This document shows, piece by piece, positions 43,987-53,700 of a stretch of 64,000 nt of DNA. The stretch spans positions 124,001 to 188,000 of the forward strand of contig CAWIMG010000001.1 of assembly GCA_963837105.1 (NCBI GenBank), read 5' to 3'. The stretch's first letter is position 1, and each line of letters opens with the position of its first letter. The translations under genes and the position numbers were made by a program. The notes beneath the pieces are model-generated. The model was not told where the DNA came from, made no database searches, and saw only the letters and a program-made list of their open reading frames with translations. The DNA is from UBA9676 sp963837105. GTDB lineage: Bacteria; Actinomycetota; Actinomycetes; Streptosporangiales; Streptosporangiaceae.

Positions 43987-45624
43987 TCAGGCCGGTGTGC
44001 GGGGTATGGCACGGCGATAGAGGCTGAGTACGGACTGGCCCAGGGGCCACTGCTGGATCAGGCGGAACGGCCGTAGGAGGGCTATCTCGGCCTTCACCAG
44101 CCCATGGGGATTGCGGAACTCTCGCCCTCCCCGCCAGGTGAGTACCCACACCCGCCTCACCGTGGCGAATCGGGCGCGCAGGGTGGCCGCCCGCACCTCG
44201 GTGCCATAGAGGTTGGCCGCGGCGACCGGCGGCTTGGCCAGTGCGACATCCCGCAACCGGCGGTACGGCGCCGGATACCCGATGCTGTATACCCGCCAGA
44301 TCGACGGCAGGTAAAGCACGGCATCACCACCACGGCCGTGGGATGCCAGAATCGCTGCCGCCAGGCGCAGCTGGTCCGGCCGCGCCGAGGGAAGCCGCAC
44401 CGACCGCTGCGGCCCGAGCACCAGCGCCCCGATCAGCACTGCGATCAGCACCGCCGGCAGCCAGGCCAGGGCACCACCTACCTTCCGGGCCGAGATCACC
44501 ATGGCGAAATGGGTCATCCACGCCAGCCCGGCAGCGGCCAGCAAGGCCATCGCCGGCAGGCAGTACAGCACGTAGCGAGTGTCGTAAACGGGGTGGATCT
44601 GAGATGCCAGCAGCAGCACCGCTGGCGGCAGTACCAGCCAGGGCACCGCGACCGTGACCACATCAACCGCTGCCCTTGGCCGGGTGGCCACCGTTGCAGC
44701 CACACTGACGATCAGCAGCATGCCCACCACCAGGGTCAGTGGCCGGGATCCGGCGAACCGGACCGCCAGGCTGCTCACCGAGTGCAGGAGCCTGGGACGG
44801 GCCACCCAGCCGATCTCCTCACTCCTCTGCGCCGACCCGGTCACGATGAGTGGCGTCAGCACGGCGACGCTGGCCACGGCCATCGTGAGCCAGCGGAACA
44901 TCGGTGCGGCAGATACCGCGGCCGTGGTCCGGCCAGGCGGCCGTCTGGTCTGCGCCAGCCATACGGTCACCCCGTGCGCGGCCAGCACCGGCAGGGCCAG
45001 CAGGTTGAACAGCCCAGCCGCGGTAATTGCCCCTCCATAGGCCAGCCACCACCGCCAGCGGCCTGCTGCGAGTGCACGCAGCAGGAGGTAGCTCGCGACA
45101 GTCACGCACATGGTGACGAGGGCGTAGGCCCGCGCCTCCTGGGCATACCAGGTGACCTCAGGAGCGGCCGCAAACAGTAGCCCGGCCAGAACCCCGGTCA
45201 GAGTGGGTGCGGGCAGCCGCGCAGCGTGAGCCAGGCGCCTGCCTATCGCTGCGGTGAATACCGCTGCCACCACCATTGCCAGCAACGATGGCAGCCGCAG
45301 TGCCGCCTCTGAGATGCCGCCAACGGCGATCCACAGGTGCATGAACACGTAGTAAGTGCTGTTGACCGCGTCGATGTGACCCGCCATGGCGAGAATGCTC
45401 AGCAGTGGCCGGTTTGCCCCATCCACGGTGGCGGCCTCATCGCGCCACAGCGCCAGGTGCCCGAGCCCGTAACCGTCGGCCAGCAGCACGACGATCCCCG
45501 GGATCAGCAGCAGTGCCCGGCCCGCTGCCCGCCCAGTCCCGCTGGACGGCTTCGTGCTCTCGGTTGGTGCCGCCGCGAGACCGCCACCGGACCCGCGCTG
45601 GCCGGCGTTTACTCGGCCGGTCAC
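43987..45624 (-). CDS. GT39/ArnT-like membrane glycosyltransferase
   Basis: 545 residues with about 11 hydrophobic helices. The first outer loop has LALWRDEAATVDGA; an Asp-Glu pair here is the catalytic mark of GT-C enzymes that use polyprenyl-phosphate sugars. A soluble C-terminal domain of ~110 residues follows. It would add mannose or another sugar to a protein or lipid outside the membrane. GTG 45624 overlaps the stop of the upstream gene (GTGA). The much longer open frame to 46119 is a shadow of that gene. Confidence 0.8.
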   Translation of the reverse strand: MTGRVNAGQRGSGGGLAAAPTESTKPSSGTGRAAGRALLLIPGIVVLLADGYGLGHLALWRDEAATVDGANRPLLSILAMAGHIDAVNSTYYVFMHLWIAVGGISEAALRLPSLLAMVVAAVFTAAIGRRLAHAARLPAPTLTGVLAGLLFAAAPEVTWYAQEARAYALVTMCVTVASYLLLRALAAGRWRWWLAYGGAITAAGLFNLLALPVLAAHGVTVWLAQTRRPPGRTTAAVSAAPMFRWLTMAVASVAVLTPLIVTGSAQRSEEIGWVARPRLLHSVSSLAVRFAGSRPLTLVVGMLLIVSVAATVATRPRAAVDVVTVAVPWLVLPPAVLLLASQIHPVYDTRYVLYCLPAMALLAAAGLAWMTHFAMVISARKVGGALAWLPAVLIAVLIGALVLGPQRSVRLPSARPDQLRLAAAILASHGRGGDAVLYLPSIWRVYSIGYPAPYRRLRDVALAKPPVAAANLYGTEVRAATLRARFATVRRVWVLTWRGGREFRNPHGLVKAEIALLRPFRLIQQWPLGQSVLSLYRRAIPRTPA

Positions 45625-46793
45625 GGGGCGGTCCGGTGGCCTATGAGGTGATACGGCCAGCCGCCGAGCAGAAAGACCAGGCCCGCAGCCGACAGGACCA
45701 GCACCGTCCAGTAGACGGCCCGCGGCAGCTTCGCGGCCGTGCCAATGAAGATGGGGAACGCGGCCCAGACAAACCGCGGCTTGGTATCCCCCCCAGAGGA
45801 GATGACGGACATCAATATCGTGAGGATCCCGAACAGAGTTACCGGAAGCGGCAGCCGCGCCGCGATCATCAGGCCGATGCCGACTACCGCCGCGACGAAC
45901 ATGATCATGAGCACCACCACGAATGTCCTGTGGTGGGCGTCCCTGGGGTTGAGCCAGAGCAGCACGCCGACGGTATGAACTCCCCAGTCGAAGTGCTGGT
46001 GCCAGCCGCGTTTCTCGATCTGGAACCAGTACGCGTAATCGTGATACCGCCGCCCGAGGTAGCCGAAATAGGCAAGTATGCCAAGCGGGGTAAGCGCGGG
46101 GGCGAGCAGTGCCCTCCACTCGCGGCGGGTCCAGATCGCCTGGAGCGCGGCCACCCCCGAGACCACTGCCAGGACGATCAAAGTCGGCCGTTCAGCGGTG
46201 CCGACGGCGCCGATGATTCCGGCGAGCAGCCAGCGGCGGTCCACGATGGCGAGGAGCGCAGCCGCGGCGATAGCCACCGACAGCGGTTCGGAGTAGAGCA
46301 TGCCGAAGGTCATCGCGCCGGGGAAGAGACAGTAGAGTGCCACCGCACGGTCCGCGACAGGCCGGTCGCAGATCCGGGAAGCCAGCGCCCACACGCCAAT
46401 CGCCGAAGCCGCCCCGCAGGCAATGCTGACGATAAGCCCGGCGACGGGGTAATTTCCGCCGGTCAGGTAGCTGGCGAAGCGGATCAGCAGCGGGAAGAGG
46501 GGGAAGAACGCTGCCTTGAACGGATCGCCCGAGTAGCCATGCTCTGCGATGCTGAGGTAGAAATTGGCATCCATGAACAGGAAATGCCAGGTCCACGGAT
46601 GGCTATGACCGGAGATCGCGTCTGAGCCATACCAGGCGGCCAGGATCAGCAGCCAGGTAGCCGCGAAAACTGTAACCGGAAAGAGCCAGGCCCGAGGCAG
46701 CCGGTCACTCAGTGCCGTCGGCGCGGCCGCTGCTGGCCGGCCGGTGCCGGTCACCCCGTCTGCGCGCTGAGCCGAAGCTTCTGCCGTTGCCAT
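45621..46793 (-). CDS. PIG-V/mannosyltransferase-like GT-C membrane protein
   Basis: 390 residues with about nine to ten helices. FMDANFYLSIAEHGYSG in the first outer loop, FFPLFPLLIRF and PTLIVLAVVSG are typical of bacterial PIG-V-like mannosyltransferases that use polyprenyl-phosphate-mannose. ATG 46793 has GGGGAG upstream; a GTG three codons earlier is possible. It is translationally coupled to the GT39-like gene. Confidence 0.78.
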   Translation of the reverse strand: MATAEASAQRADGVTGTGRPAAAAPTALSDRLPRAWLFPVTVFAATWLLILAAWYGSDAISGHSHPWTWHFLFMDANFYLSIAEHGYSGDPFKAAFFPLFPLLIRFASYLTGGNYPVAGLIVSIACGAASAIGVWALASRICDRPVADRAVALYCLFPGAMTFGMLYSEPLSVAIAAAALLAIVDRRWLLAGIIGAVGTAERPTLIVLAVVSGVAALQAIWTRREWRALLAPALTPLGILAYFGYLGRRYHDYAYWFQIEKRGWHQHFDWGVHTVGVLLWLNPRDAHHRTFVVVLMIMFVAAVVGIGLMIAARLPLPVTLFGILTILMSVISSGGDTKPRFVWAAFPIFIGTAAKLPRAVYWTVLVLSAAGLVFLLGGWPYHLIGHRTAP

Positions 46794-46972
46794 CCGGCTG
46801 ACTCCCCTCCCCCGGCTCCGGGGTCCGAGTACAGGCAGGATCCGGTACCGCCAGCCCGCAGCGGCAATGGCAGGTATGCGGAAGACCGGCATCTGCACGG
46901 CCAGCATAAGTACGGCGGCAGGCCGTTGCATCACCCGTGACCGCGCCAACGATGGTATACGACGCGGGTCGG

Positions 46973-48865
46973 TCACGGCCGGTAGACTGCCACTCCGTCG
47001 GCCTGGTAGCCGAGGTGGAACCCGGTCTCGTGGAGGTAGCGGAAGATGGCGCGGTAGTCGTAGTCGCGATAGGCGTGACCCCGTACGACCCGCATCCACT
47101 GACCCTGCCATACCAGCACCCAGCCAATGTGCAGAGTGCGCGCGTCCCGGCGGGCGGCGGCGAGTCTGGCCGCAGGAACCGGCTGGCCGAACCGGACTGC
47201 GACCAGCCCGGCATAGAAGGCGTGGCTCCTGGCCCTACGGACGGTGGCAGGGACAGCCAGCGGCCCGTAGGACACCGCTCGCGGATGACCGTCGGCGGTG
47301 GCGAGGACCAGCGCGAGCGGCGAAGGTTCGTTTCCGTACTCTCTCGGGATGCCGACAATCCCGAACGGGACGTCCACCACCACCGACTTGCCGTGATCAG
47401 CGGCGATCGGCCGGTCCACCGCAGCCAGCGCGGTGGGCATCGTAAGCGGGTGCGGCCCGCCCGACCAGCCCGCCTCCATCGCAGCGAATACCACCACCAC
47501 GACGAGTACGGGCCGGGCGTGACGCCGCAGCCACACCACCGCCGCCCCGGCCAGCAGGGCGGCACCGAACAGACCCAGGAAAGCAAGCCGGTCAGCCTCT
47601 CGGAACGACACCAGCCCGGGTAGCCGGATCAGCCAGGTATAGGGCATCATCAGGGAGACCCGAAGCCCGCGCCAACGCTGTGCGAGCGGTACGAACTGAT
47701 GACCGCCAATGGACAACTGGGGCCCCAGCGCCAGCATGGCACTGCCCAGCCAGAGGAGACCCAGCAGCCGGGCGCTGCGCTGCCGCCAGCTCACTACCAG
47801 CCCCAGCACCGCCAGAACGGTCAGGGTCAGCCCGAATGTGGCCAGCGCATCGCCGGGCGCATGAGCTGAGTAGATCGAGCTGATCCCGGTGGCACCGTAG
47901 GACGCCAGCCGGGGTGATGGTGCGAACAGGCCAGGTAGCCGCGCCGAGTACCTGATGTAGTTGCTGGCCCTGGGAGCCACGCTGCCTACGGCCGCTGCCT
48001 CCTGGGCCATCGCGATGAGCTGCCCGCTGGCGACCACCAGCGCAGTAGTGGCACTGGCGGCCACGGCGAGCCACTGCGGTCGGCCGCCGGACCGCAACAG
48101 CCAGGGCAGCAGCACCAGGGCGGCCAGCACGGCCGCCAAAACCGCGAACTCCTGGTCGACCAGCATCGCCACACCGATCACCAGGCCCAGGAACACTCCA
48201 CGCCTGACAGACACCTGCCGTTGCAGGCGGACGGCTGCCTCTACCGCTAGCGGGAGGAACACAGTCCCCGCAGCGGTGTGAATATGCTGCCAGTCCTGCA
48301 GGGCCACCATTCCTGACAGCCCGTAGAACGCCCCCGCGGCCACAGGCCCGATCAGGCCCGGTAGCCACAGCCGGGCCAGCCGGTACATCGCATAGCAGGC
48401 CAGCCCGGGCATCACGATCGCCAGCAGGTTGTAGGAAGCCGACGGCCCGAAAATCAGCGTGACCGGTGCCATCACCACGCCGAGCAACGGCATCAGGGTG
48501 TCATACCCCAGCGGGATGCCGGTCGGCGCGGCCAGATATGAGGTGTGCCACGGGTTGCCCAGATGGACCAGCTGATGAGCAACCCACCACATGCTCCACA
48601 CATACTGCGACTGGTCGATATTCGCAGGCAGGGACCCAGCCAGATAGGTAGCCCGGGGCCACGTGACCACAACCCCCGCGGCCACATACCCCGCCAGCAC
48701 CACCAGCTCAGCTAGCCACGGATACTCCCGCCACCGCCCCGCTGCAGAGGCTGGGATCCGCCCTAGGCCGGACAGCCGGGCGTCCCGCCCGGGCCGGCCG
48801 GCTGGTCCGGGGGTCATCACCGCGTCATCGGCGGTCGCGGCCACACCCCGCTCTTGCTCGCTCAC
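46973..48865 (-). CDS. Large polytopic GT-C-like membrane protein, function unknown
   Basis: 630 residues with about 11-12 helices and a ~180-residue soluble C-terminal domain. The first loop NIDQSQYVWSMWWVAHQL and PLGYDTLMPLLGVVMAP are seen in uncharacterised actinobacterial membrane proteins thought to have a GT-C fold. It has an Asp but no Asp-Glu pair there. GTG 48865 has GGAGGG upstream. A 179-base gap separates it from the next mannosyltransferase-like gene; all three lie on the same strand and may form one cell-surface glycan locus. Confidence 0.7.
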   Translation of the reverse strand: MSEQERGVAATADDAVMTPGPAGRPGRDARLSGLGRIPASAAGRWREYPWLAELVVLAGYVAAGVVVTWPRATYLAGSLPANIDQSQYVWSMWWVAHQLVHLGNPWHTSYLAAPTGIPLGYDTLMPLLGVVMAPVTLIFGPSASYNLLAIVMPGLACYAMYRLARLWLPGLIGPVAAGAFYGLSGMVALQDWQHIHTAAGTVFLPLAVEAAVRLQRQVSVRRGVFLGLVIGVAMLVDQEFAVLAAVLAALVLLPWLLRSGGRPQWLAVAASATTALVVASGQLIAMAQEAAAVGSVAPRASNYIRYSARLPGLFAPSPRLASYGATGISSIYSAHAPGDALATFGLTLTVLAVLGLVVSWRQRSARLLGLLWLGSAMLALGPQLSIGGHQFVPLAQRWRGLRVSLMMPYTWLIRLPGLVSFREADRLAFLGLFGAALLAGAAVVWLRRHARPVLVVVVVFAAMEAGWSGGPHPLTMPTALAAVDRPIAADHGKSVVVDVPFGIVGIPREYGNEPSPLALVLATADGHPRAVSYGPLAVPATVRRARSHAFYAGLVAVRFGQPVPAARLAAARRDARTLHIGWVLVWQGQWMRVVRGHAYRDYDYRAIFRYLHETGFHLGYQADGVAVYRP

Positions 48866-48955
48866 GTGGGATCCCTCCGGTATGCCCGGATGATGCCGCT
48901 GGCTGGAGCATGCCGCCTGCGGCGCCCGGGCAGCTGGCCCCGGGGCGGGGTGGTC

Positions 48956-50713
48956 TCAGTCGAGGTAGTCGCGCAGCACCTGGGACCGGGATGGGTGGCG
49001 CAGCTTGGACATGGTCTTCGACTCGATCTGCCGGATCCGCTCCCGGGTCACCCCGTAGACCTTGCCAATCTCGTCCAGCGTCTTGGGCTGGCCATCGGTC
49101 AGCCCGAACCGCATCGACACCACGCCGGCCTCCCGCTCGGACAGGGTGTCGAGCACCGAGTGCAGTTGCTCCTGCAGCAGCGTGAAGCTCACCGCCTCAC
49201 CCGGCTGGATGGCCTCGGAGTCCTCGATCAGGTCACCGAACTCGCTGTCGCCGTCCTCACCGAGCGGGGTGTGCAGGCTGATCGGCTCCCGGCCGTACTT
49301 CTGCACCTCGATGACCTTCTCCGGGGTCATGTCGAGCTCGGCCGCGAGTTCCTCGGGGGTGGGCTCACGGCCCAGGTCCTGCAGCATCTGCCGCTGCACC
49401 CGGGCCAGCTTGTTGATGACCTCCACCATGTGCACCGGGATCCGGATGGTCCGGGCCTGATCGGCCATGGCCCGGGTGATCGCCTGCCGGATCCACCAGG
49501 TGGCGTAGGTGGAGAACTTGTAGCCCTTGGTGTAGTCGAACTTCTCCACCGCCCGGATCAGGCCCAGGTTCCCCTCCTGGATGAGATCCAGGAACAGCAT
49601 CCCCCGGCCGGTGTACCGCTTGGCCAGGGAGACCACCAGCCGCAGGTTCGCCTCCAGCAGATGGTTCTTCGCGCGCCGCCCGTCCTCGGCGATCCACGCC
49701 ATGTCGAGCCGGTGGTCAGGGTGCAGGGTGTCGCCAGGCTCGGCCAGCTTCTCCTCGGCGAACAGGCCGGCCTCGATCCGCTTGGCCAGCTCGACTTCCT
49801 GCTCGGCGTTGAGCAGCGGCACCTTGCCGATCTGCTTCAGGTAGTCCTTGACCGGGTCGGCGGTCGCCCCGGCCGAAGCCACCTGGGCCGCGGGCAGGTC
49901 CTCGTCGTCGTCGCCGTAGACGAAGGTCTCGTCGTCCGTCTCGGGGGTGCCTGCGGCGGGGCTGGCCTGGCCCGCGGGGGCCGCGGGAGCCACGGCCACC
50001 GCCTCACCAGGGACCGCGCGGCCGGGCGGGCCCGCCTCACCCGCAGCGGTAGCCGCGGGGCTGGCGTCCTCGTCCTCCCCGCCCGGGTCGTCCCGGCTGT
50101 CCTCTTCGTCGAGTTCGGCATCCAGCTCGGCCTCGACGGCCTCCAGGTCGGTCAGATCCTCGTCAAGCCCGACCCCTGCCAGGGCCGCCTCGACATCCAG
50201 GCCGTCCTCCTCCAGCACGGCCATGTCGGCCTCCGCCGGATCGGCCACGTCGTCCAGGTTGCCTTCATCCAGGTCGTCTGCGCCGTCCGGGCCGGTGGGT
50301 TCCACCTGCTCGCCCGGCTCCGACTCCGGTGCCTCCTGCAGCATCCGCGCCTCCACCAGGCCTGCTCCATTCGCCCCGGCTTTGCTGTCGCCCACCAGCG
50401 TGGGCCCGCCGTCACCGGTTTCCCGGGCTGTCTGTTTACGGCTCTTCCGGCCGCTCTGGCCGGCCCCTACCGCCGCGTCCTCCGCCGGTGGTTCCGCGGT
50501 CGTGGCCGCCAGTCGTTTGGCTGCCCCGGCCGCCTGGCGCGGCCGCGGACGCTTGCCACCGGCCGCCGATTCCGCCGCCTGCTGGTCCTGGCCGACCAGG
50601 GCTACCGGGCCTTCCGCTTGGGTGTCATCCGGCTCGCCCGGACCCTGCTGCGGCGCCGGGCGGCGCCGCTGGGCGGTCTGCCTCCGCGCTGCGGAGCCGG
50701 CAGCGCTTGCCAC
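48956..50713 (-). CDS. hrdB: Principal RNA polymerase sigma factor (HrdB/SigA type)
   Basis: 585 residues. From DPVKDYLKQIGKVPLLNAEQE (region 1.2) to the end it is close to Streptomyces HrdB: GNLGLIRAVEKFDYTKGYKFSTYATWWIRQAI (2.3-2.4), the 3.0-3.2 block, and VTRERIRQIESKTMSKLRHPSRSQVLRDYLD (4.2). The ~270-residue N-terminus is Ala-rich basic, then highly acidic (EEDGLDVEAALAG... DEEDSRDD), and I do not see the usual region 1.1 three-helix sequence. Start GTG 50713 is preferred because GGAAGGGG lies 7-12 bases upstream. It directs transcription of housekeeping genes. Confidence 0.92.
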   Translation of the reverse strand: MASAAGSAARRQTAQRRRPAPQQGPGEPDDTQAEGPVALVGQDQQAAESAAGGKRPRPRQAAGAAKRLAATTAEPPAEDAAVGAGQSGRKSRKQTARETGDGGPTLVGDSKAGANGAGLVEARMLQEAPESEPGEQVEPTGPDGADDLDEGNLDDVADPAEADMAVLEEDGLDVEAALAGVGLDEDLTDLEAVEAELDAELDEEDSRDDPGGEDEDASPAATAAGEAGPPGRAVPGEAVAVAPAAPAGQASPAAGTPETDDETFVYGDDDEDLPAAQVASAGATADPVKDYLKQIGKVPLLNAEQEVELAKRIEAGLFAEEKLAEPGDTLHPDHRLDMAWIAEDGRRAKNHLLEANLRLVVSLAKRYTGRGMLFLDLIQEGNLGLIRAVEKFDYTKGYKFSTYATWWIRQAITRAMADQARTIRIPVHMVEVINKLARVQRQMLQDLGREPTPEELAAELDMTPEKVIEVQKYGREPISLHTPLGEDGDSEFGDLIEDSEAIQPGEAVSFTLLQEQLHSVLDTLSEREAGVVSMRFGLTDGQPKTLDEIGKVYGVTRERIRQIESKTMSKLRHPSRSQVLRDYLD

Positions 50714-51084
50714 AGCGGTCACCCCTTCCTTCGCTGGACGGCGGGCGGCCAAGCCGCGACCGACATCTGGCTGTCCGACCTGGCAGGCGACACAGATACC
50801 TCTCCTGCTACGTGAGCGGGCAATGGACCCTACTGCATGCTTCCCGGTAGCTGGATCAACCGGTGGTGCTGACGAACGCCACAGAACACCACAACTGCCG
50901 CGCCGCGCCTTCCTCCCGCCAACCACCTTAGGCGGAGTTGACGGGTAGCTCGTACGGCCCGCGTGCCCGGCCGGGCGCGGTCACCCCGGCGGGCACCGGA
51001 CACCAGGGCGGTCCCCGCCCGGGCAGCCTCCTGCCAGGCCGCTCCCATCCGGCCCACCATCATCCACATCACCGCTGTCATGCG
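50714..51084. other. Upstream region of hrdB
   Basis: 371 bases without a supported gene. Reverse-strand TAAGGT (50926-50931) and TAGGGT (50827-50832) could be -10 boxes for hrdB but have no matching -35. A minus-strand ORF of 83 codons here has no Shine-Dalgarno or protein-like composition. Confidence 0.5.
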
Positions 51085-53325
51085 CTACTTGTTTCCCCGC
51101 CGGCCAGCCACCGGGCCACCATTGCCGGATGCTGACCGCCCGTCCCGCCTCGGCACATGCAGGACCAGCACCGTCACGTCGTCGTCCTGTTCATAACCGG
51201 TGAGCATCCGGTCAACCAGGAATTCCAGCAGCCGGGACGGATCCTCGGCCACCCCCGGTGATGCCTGCGCGGCCACCGCCACCAGTTCGTCCAGCCCGGC
51301 ATCCAGGCCCCGGCGGCGGTTCTCGACCAGCCCGTCCGAATAGAGCACGGCCGTGTTGCCTGGGGGCAGCCGGAACATGTACTGCTGGCGTGGGCTGGCC
51401 CAGCCCAGGGGCGTGCTCGCCTCCCCCACGTCCAGCCGCGGCGGGGCGTCGCGGGACATCAGCAGCGGCGGTGGATGGCCGGCATTGCCCGCCAGCCCCT
51501 CCCCGGACACCGGGTCGAACACCAGGTAGGCGACCGTGGTCACCTGCTCGTCCAGCTCAGTGGCGGCGAACAGCCGGTCCAGCCCGGCCAGCACCGCGGC
51601 GGGCCGCGGGTCGGTCAGGGCCAGTGCCCGCAGGGCGTTGCGCACCCGGCCCATGCCAGCCGCCGCGGACAGCCCCTTGCCCATGACATCGCCGACCGCG
51701 ACCGCGAGGCGGCCATCGGGCAGCCGGAAAGCGTCGTACCAGTCGCCGCCGATCTCCATGTTCCGGGTGACCGGCAGGTATCTGGCCGTCAGGATGATGC
51801 CCGGCACACTGGGCAGCCGGTCCGGCAGCAGGCTGCGCTGCAGCGTCTCCGCCGTGGTGTGCTCACGCTCGAACATCGAGGCCCGCTCGACCGCCAGCGC
51901 GCACTGGCCGGCCAGCGCCTCCAGGAAGACCCGCTCCTCATCGGTGATCTTGCGTGGCCGGAAGAAGGAGAACCGCAGCGCCCCCAGCGCCGCCCCGGCG
52001 GCCAGCAGCGGCATCCCGACCCAGGCCTGCTCGTCGGTGTGGGTCAGGAACAGTTCCACGTTCGCCACACCCTCGAACGCGCGGCGGATCGCGTCCGGGT
52101 TTTCCAGCAGCAGCGGGCGGCGGGTGCTGATGGCCATGGTGATCACGCTGGGAACATCCAGCGGGATGTCGCCAGCCGGGGCCCCCGGCCCCTCCGGCAG
52201 GTTGGCCGGGTTGATCGTGGTCACCCGCAGCCGTTCCGGGTCAAGCAGCGCCACCGCCGACCGGTCGGCCCCGATGGCCGACCGCCCCACCTCGGTGATC
52301 ACCTCGACCACCTGCTCCACGGTCAGCGCCTCGGCCAGCATGGAGGTCGCCTGCTGCAGCCGGGCCGTCCGCAGCGCCGCGGCGGACAGCTGCTCGGTGA
52401 GCCGCCCGCGCATCTCCTCGGCCTCACGCTGGGCGGTCACGTCGGTGCTGGCGCCCACCCATTCGATGATCTTGCCGTCCCGCTCGATGGGAACGGCCCG
52501 CACGTCGTAGTGCCGGTAGGAGCTGTTCTTGGTGCGGACCCGGTAGCGGTTGTCGAAGACCTTTCCCGCCTGCACACAGTCCTGCCAGTCCCGCTCCACG
52601 CGCTCCCGGTCCTCCGGATGCACCGCGTCCAGCCAGCCGCTGCCCAGGAACTCCTCCTGGCTCTGGCCGGTGATCAGGCGCCAGTCCGGCGAGTCCTCCG
52701 CGATCTGCCCGGTCGGCGTGGTCACCCAGACCACCTGGGCGCCCGCCTGGACCAGCGACCGGTAGCGCTCCTCGCTGCGGCGGACCGCCTCCTCGGAGTT
52801 GCGCCGCTCGGTAACGTCCACCGCGATCAGGGCCACCCCGGAGATATCACCGTCGGGGTCGTGGGAGGGGAACCACGAGAACGCCCAGTGCGGCTCCCGC
52901 CTGCCCGGCCCGGGCCGGTCCTGCCGGTGCTGGGGGCCGTCCTCGTCCACCTCACCGGTCGGCCGGGCACCGTTGCCAGCAAGGCCGTCGCCGGCCTGCC
53001 CCGGCAGCCCGGCGATGGCCTGGTCGGGCTCGAACAGCGGCTGGTCGTCGGCGAGGACGTGCCGGATGGCTGTTTCCGCCTGGCTGGCGAGCGGATCCGG
53101 CCAGACCTGGCTAGGAAGCAGCCCGAGGTAGTCGGAGCCGTTGCGGTCATGCAGCCGGGCCAGGCTCCGGTTGATCCGCCGGAACCGGAGGTCGGTCCCG
53201 AAGAAGGCGAACCCGATCGGGGCCTCTCGGAGCAGGGTCGCCAGCAGCGCAGAGTCCGACATGTCCAGGCCAGACATCCGCGGCTGCGGCACGGACGTGT
53301 CAGTGCTCATCAAGCCGCGACTCAT
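51085..53325 (-). CDS. PAS-PAS-GAF-PP2C (SpoIIE/RsbU-type) phosphatase
   Basis: 746 residues. PAS domain (residues ~25-170, with a Pro/Gly/Asp insertion), second PAS with PAC (~185-305), GAF (~325-490, DRSAVALLD ... LALERASMFE-like end), then a PP2C phosphatase from TLQRSLLPDRLP to the C-terminus with GGDWYDAF and GDVMGKGLSAA metal-site motifs and DDVTVLVL. Such proteins dephosphorylate anti-sigma antagonists in stress signalling; the partner is not in the window. ATG 53325 or 53310. It sits beside hrdB but in a separate unit. Confidence 0.9.
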   Translation of the reverse strand: MSRGLMSTDTSVPQPRMSGLDMSDSALLATLLREAPIGFAFFGTDLRFRRINRSLARLHDRNGSDYLGLLPSQVWPDPLASQAETAIRHVLADDQPLFEPDQAIAGLPGQAGDGLAGNGARPTGEVDEDGPQHRQDRPGPGRREPHWAFSWFPSHDPDGDISGVALIAVDVTERRNSEEAVRRSEERYRSLVQAGAQVVWVTTPTGQIAEDSPDWRLITGQSQEEFLGSGWLDAVHPEDRERVERDWQDCVQAGKVFDNRYRVRTKNSSYRHYDVRAVPIERDGKIIEWVGASTDVTAQREAEEMRGRLTEQLSAAALRTARLQQATSMLAEALTVEQVVEVITEVGRSAIGADRSAVALLDPERLRVTTINPANLPEGPGAPAGDIPLDVPSVITMAISTRRPLLLENPDAIRRAFEGVANVELFLTHTDEQAWVGMPLLAAGAALGALRFSFFRPRKITDEERVFLEALAGQCALAVERASMFEREHTTAETLQRSLLPDRLPSVPGIILTARYLPVTRNMEIGGDWYDAFRLPDGRLAVAVGDVMGKGLSAAAGMGRVRNALRALALTDPRPAAVLAGLDRLFAATELDEQVTTVAYLVFDPVSGEGLAGNAGHPPPLLMSRDAPPRLDVGEASTPLGWASPRQQYMFRLPPGNTAVLYSDGLVENRRRGLDAGLDELVAVAAQASPGVAEDPSRLLEFLVDRMLTGYEQDDDVTVLVLHVPRRDGRSASGNGGPVAGRRGNK

Positions 53326-53700
53326 CTAGCCGCTCACAGAGCGAGCACCCGGCCCGGGAATGAGCCTGCATCCAGCGGCTCCTTCCTGCTCACTGCGGAC
53401 ACAAGCAGGCTAGCGTTTAGAACGCGGCAGCGGAGAGCCATCGGCGGATGGTGCCGACCCCTGCGCACCCACACCCGCCGCCGGGATCGCTATGACGGCC
53501 GGGTGGGAAGCCCTCCACATCCTAAGGCAGATCCAGGCCGCCGGCCGCCGTCATGGCCAGGTAGGCGGGCCAGACCAGGAACATCGCGGCTGTCCGGCCC
53601 CGCCCGGTGGCACCACCGCCCCGTGAGTCACAGCGACAAATTCAGCCCCGGATCACCCGGAACGAACCCGCTGCCGCACATATCTGGGAAACTGTGCCCT
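53326..53700. other. Divergent region before unknown 559-residue gene
   Basis: 375 bases. I find no gene. A minus-strand TAGCCT near 53413-53418 could be part of the phosphatase promoter. The region is slightly richer in AT around 53400-53425 and 53620-53700 than its neighbours. Confidence 0.45.

Noticed and set aside
51475..53700. N-terminal extension of the 559-residue gene (up to 742 codons)
   Set aside because: Lies antisense to the phosphatase and has shadow-frame composition; the protein-like part begins about 53701.
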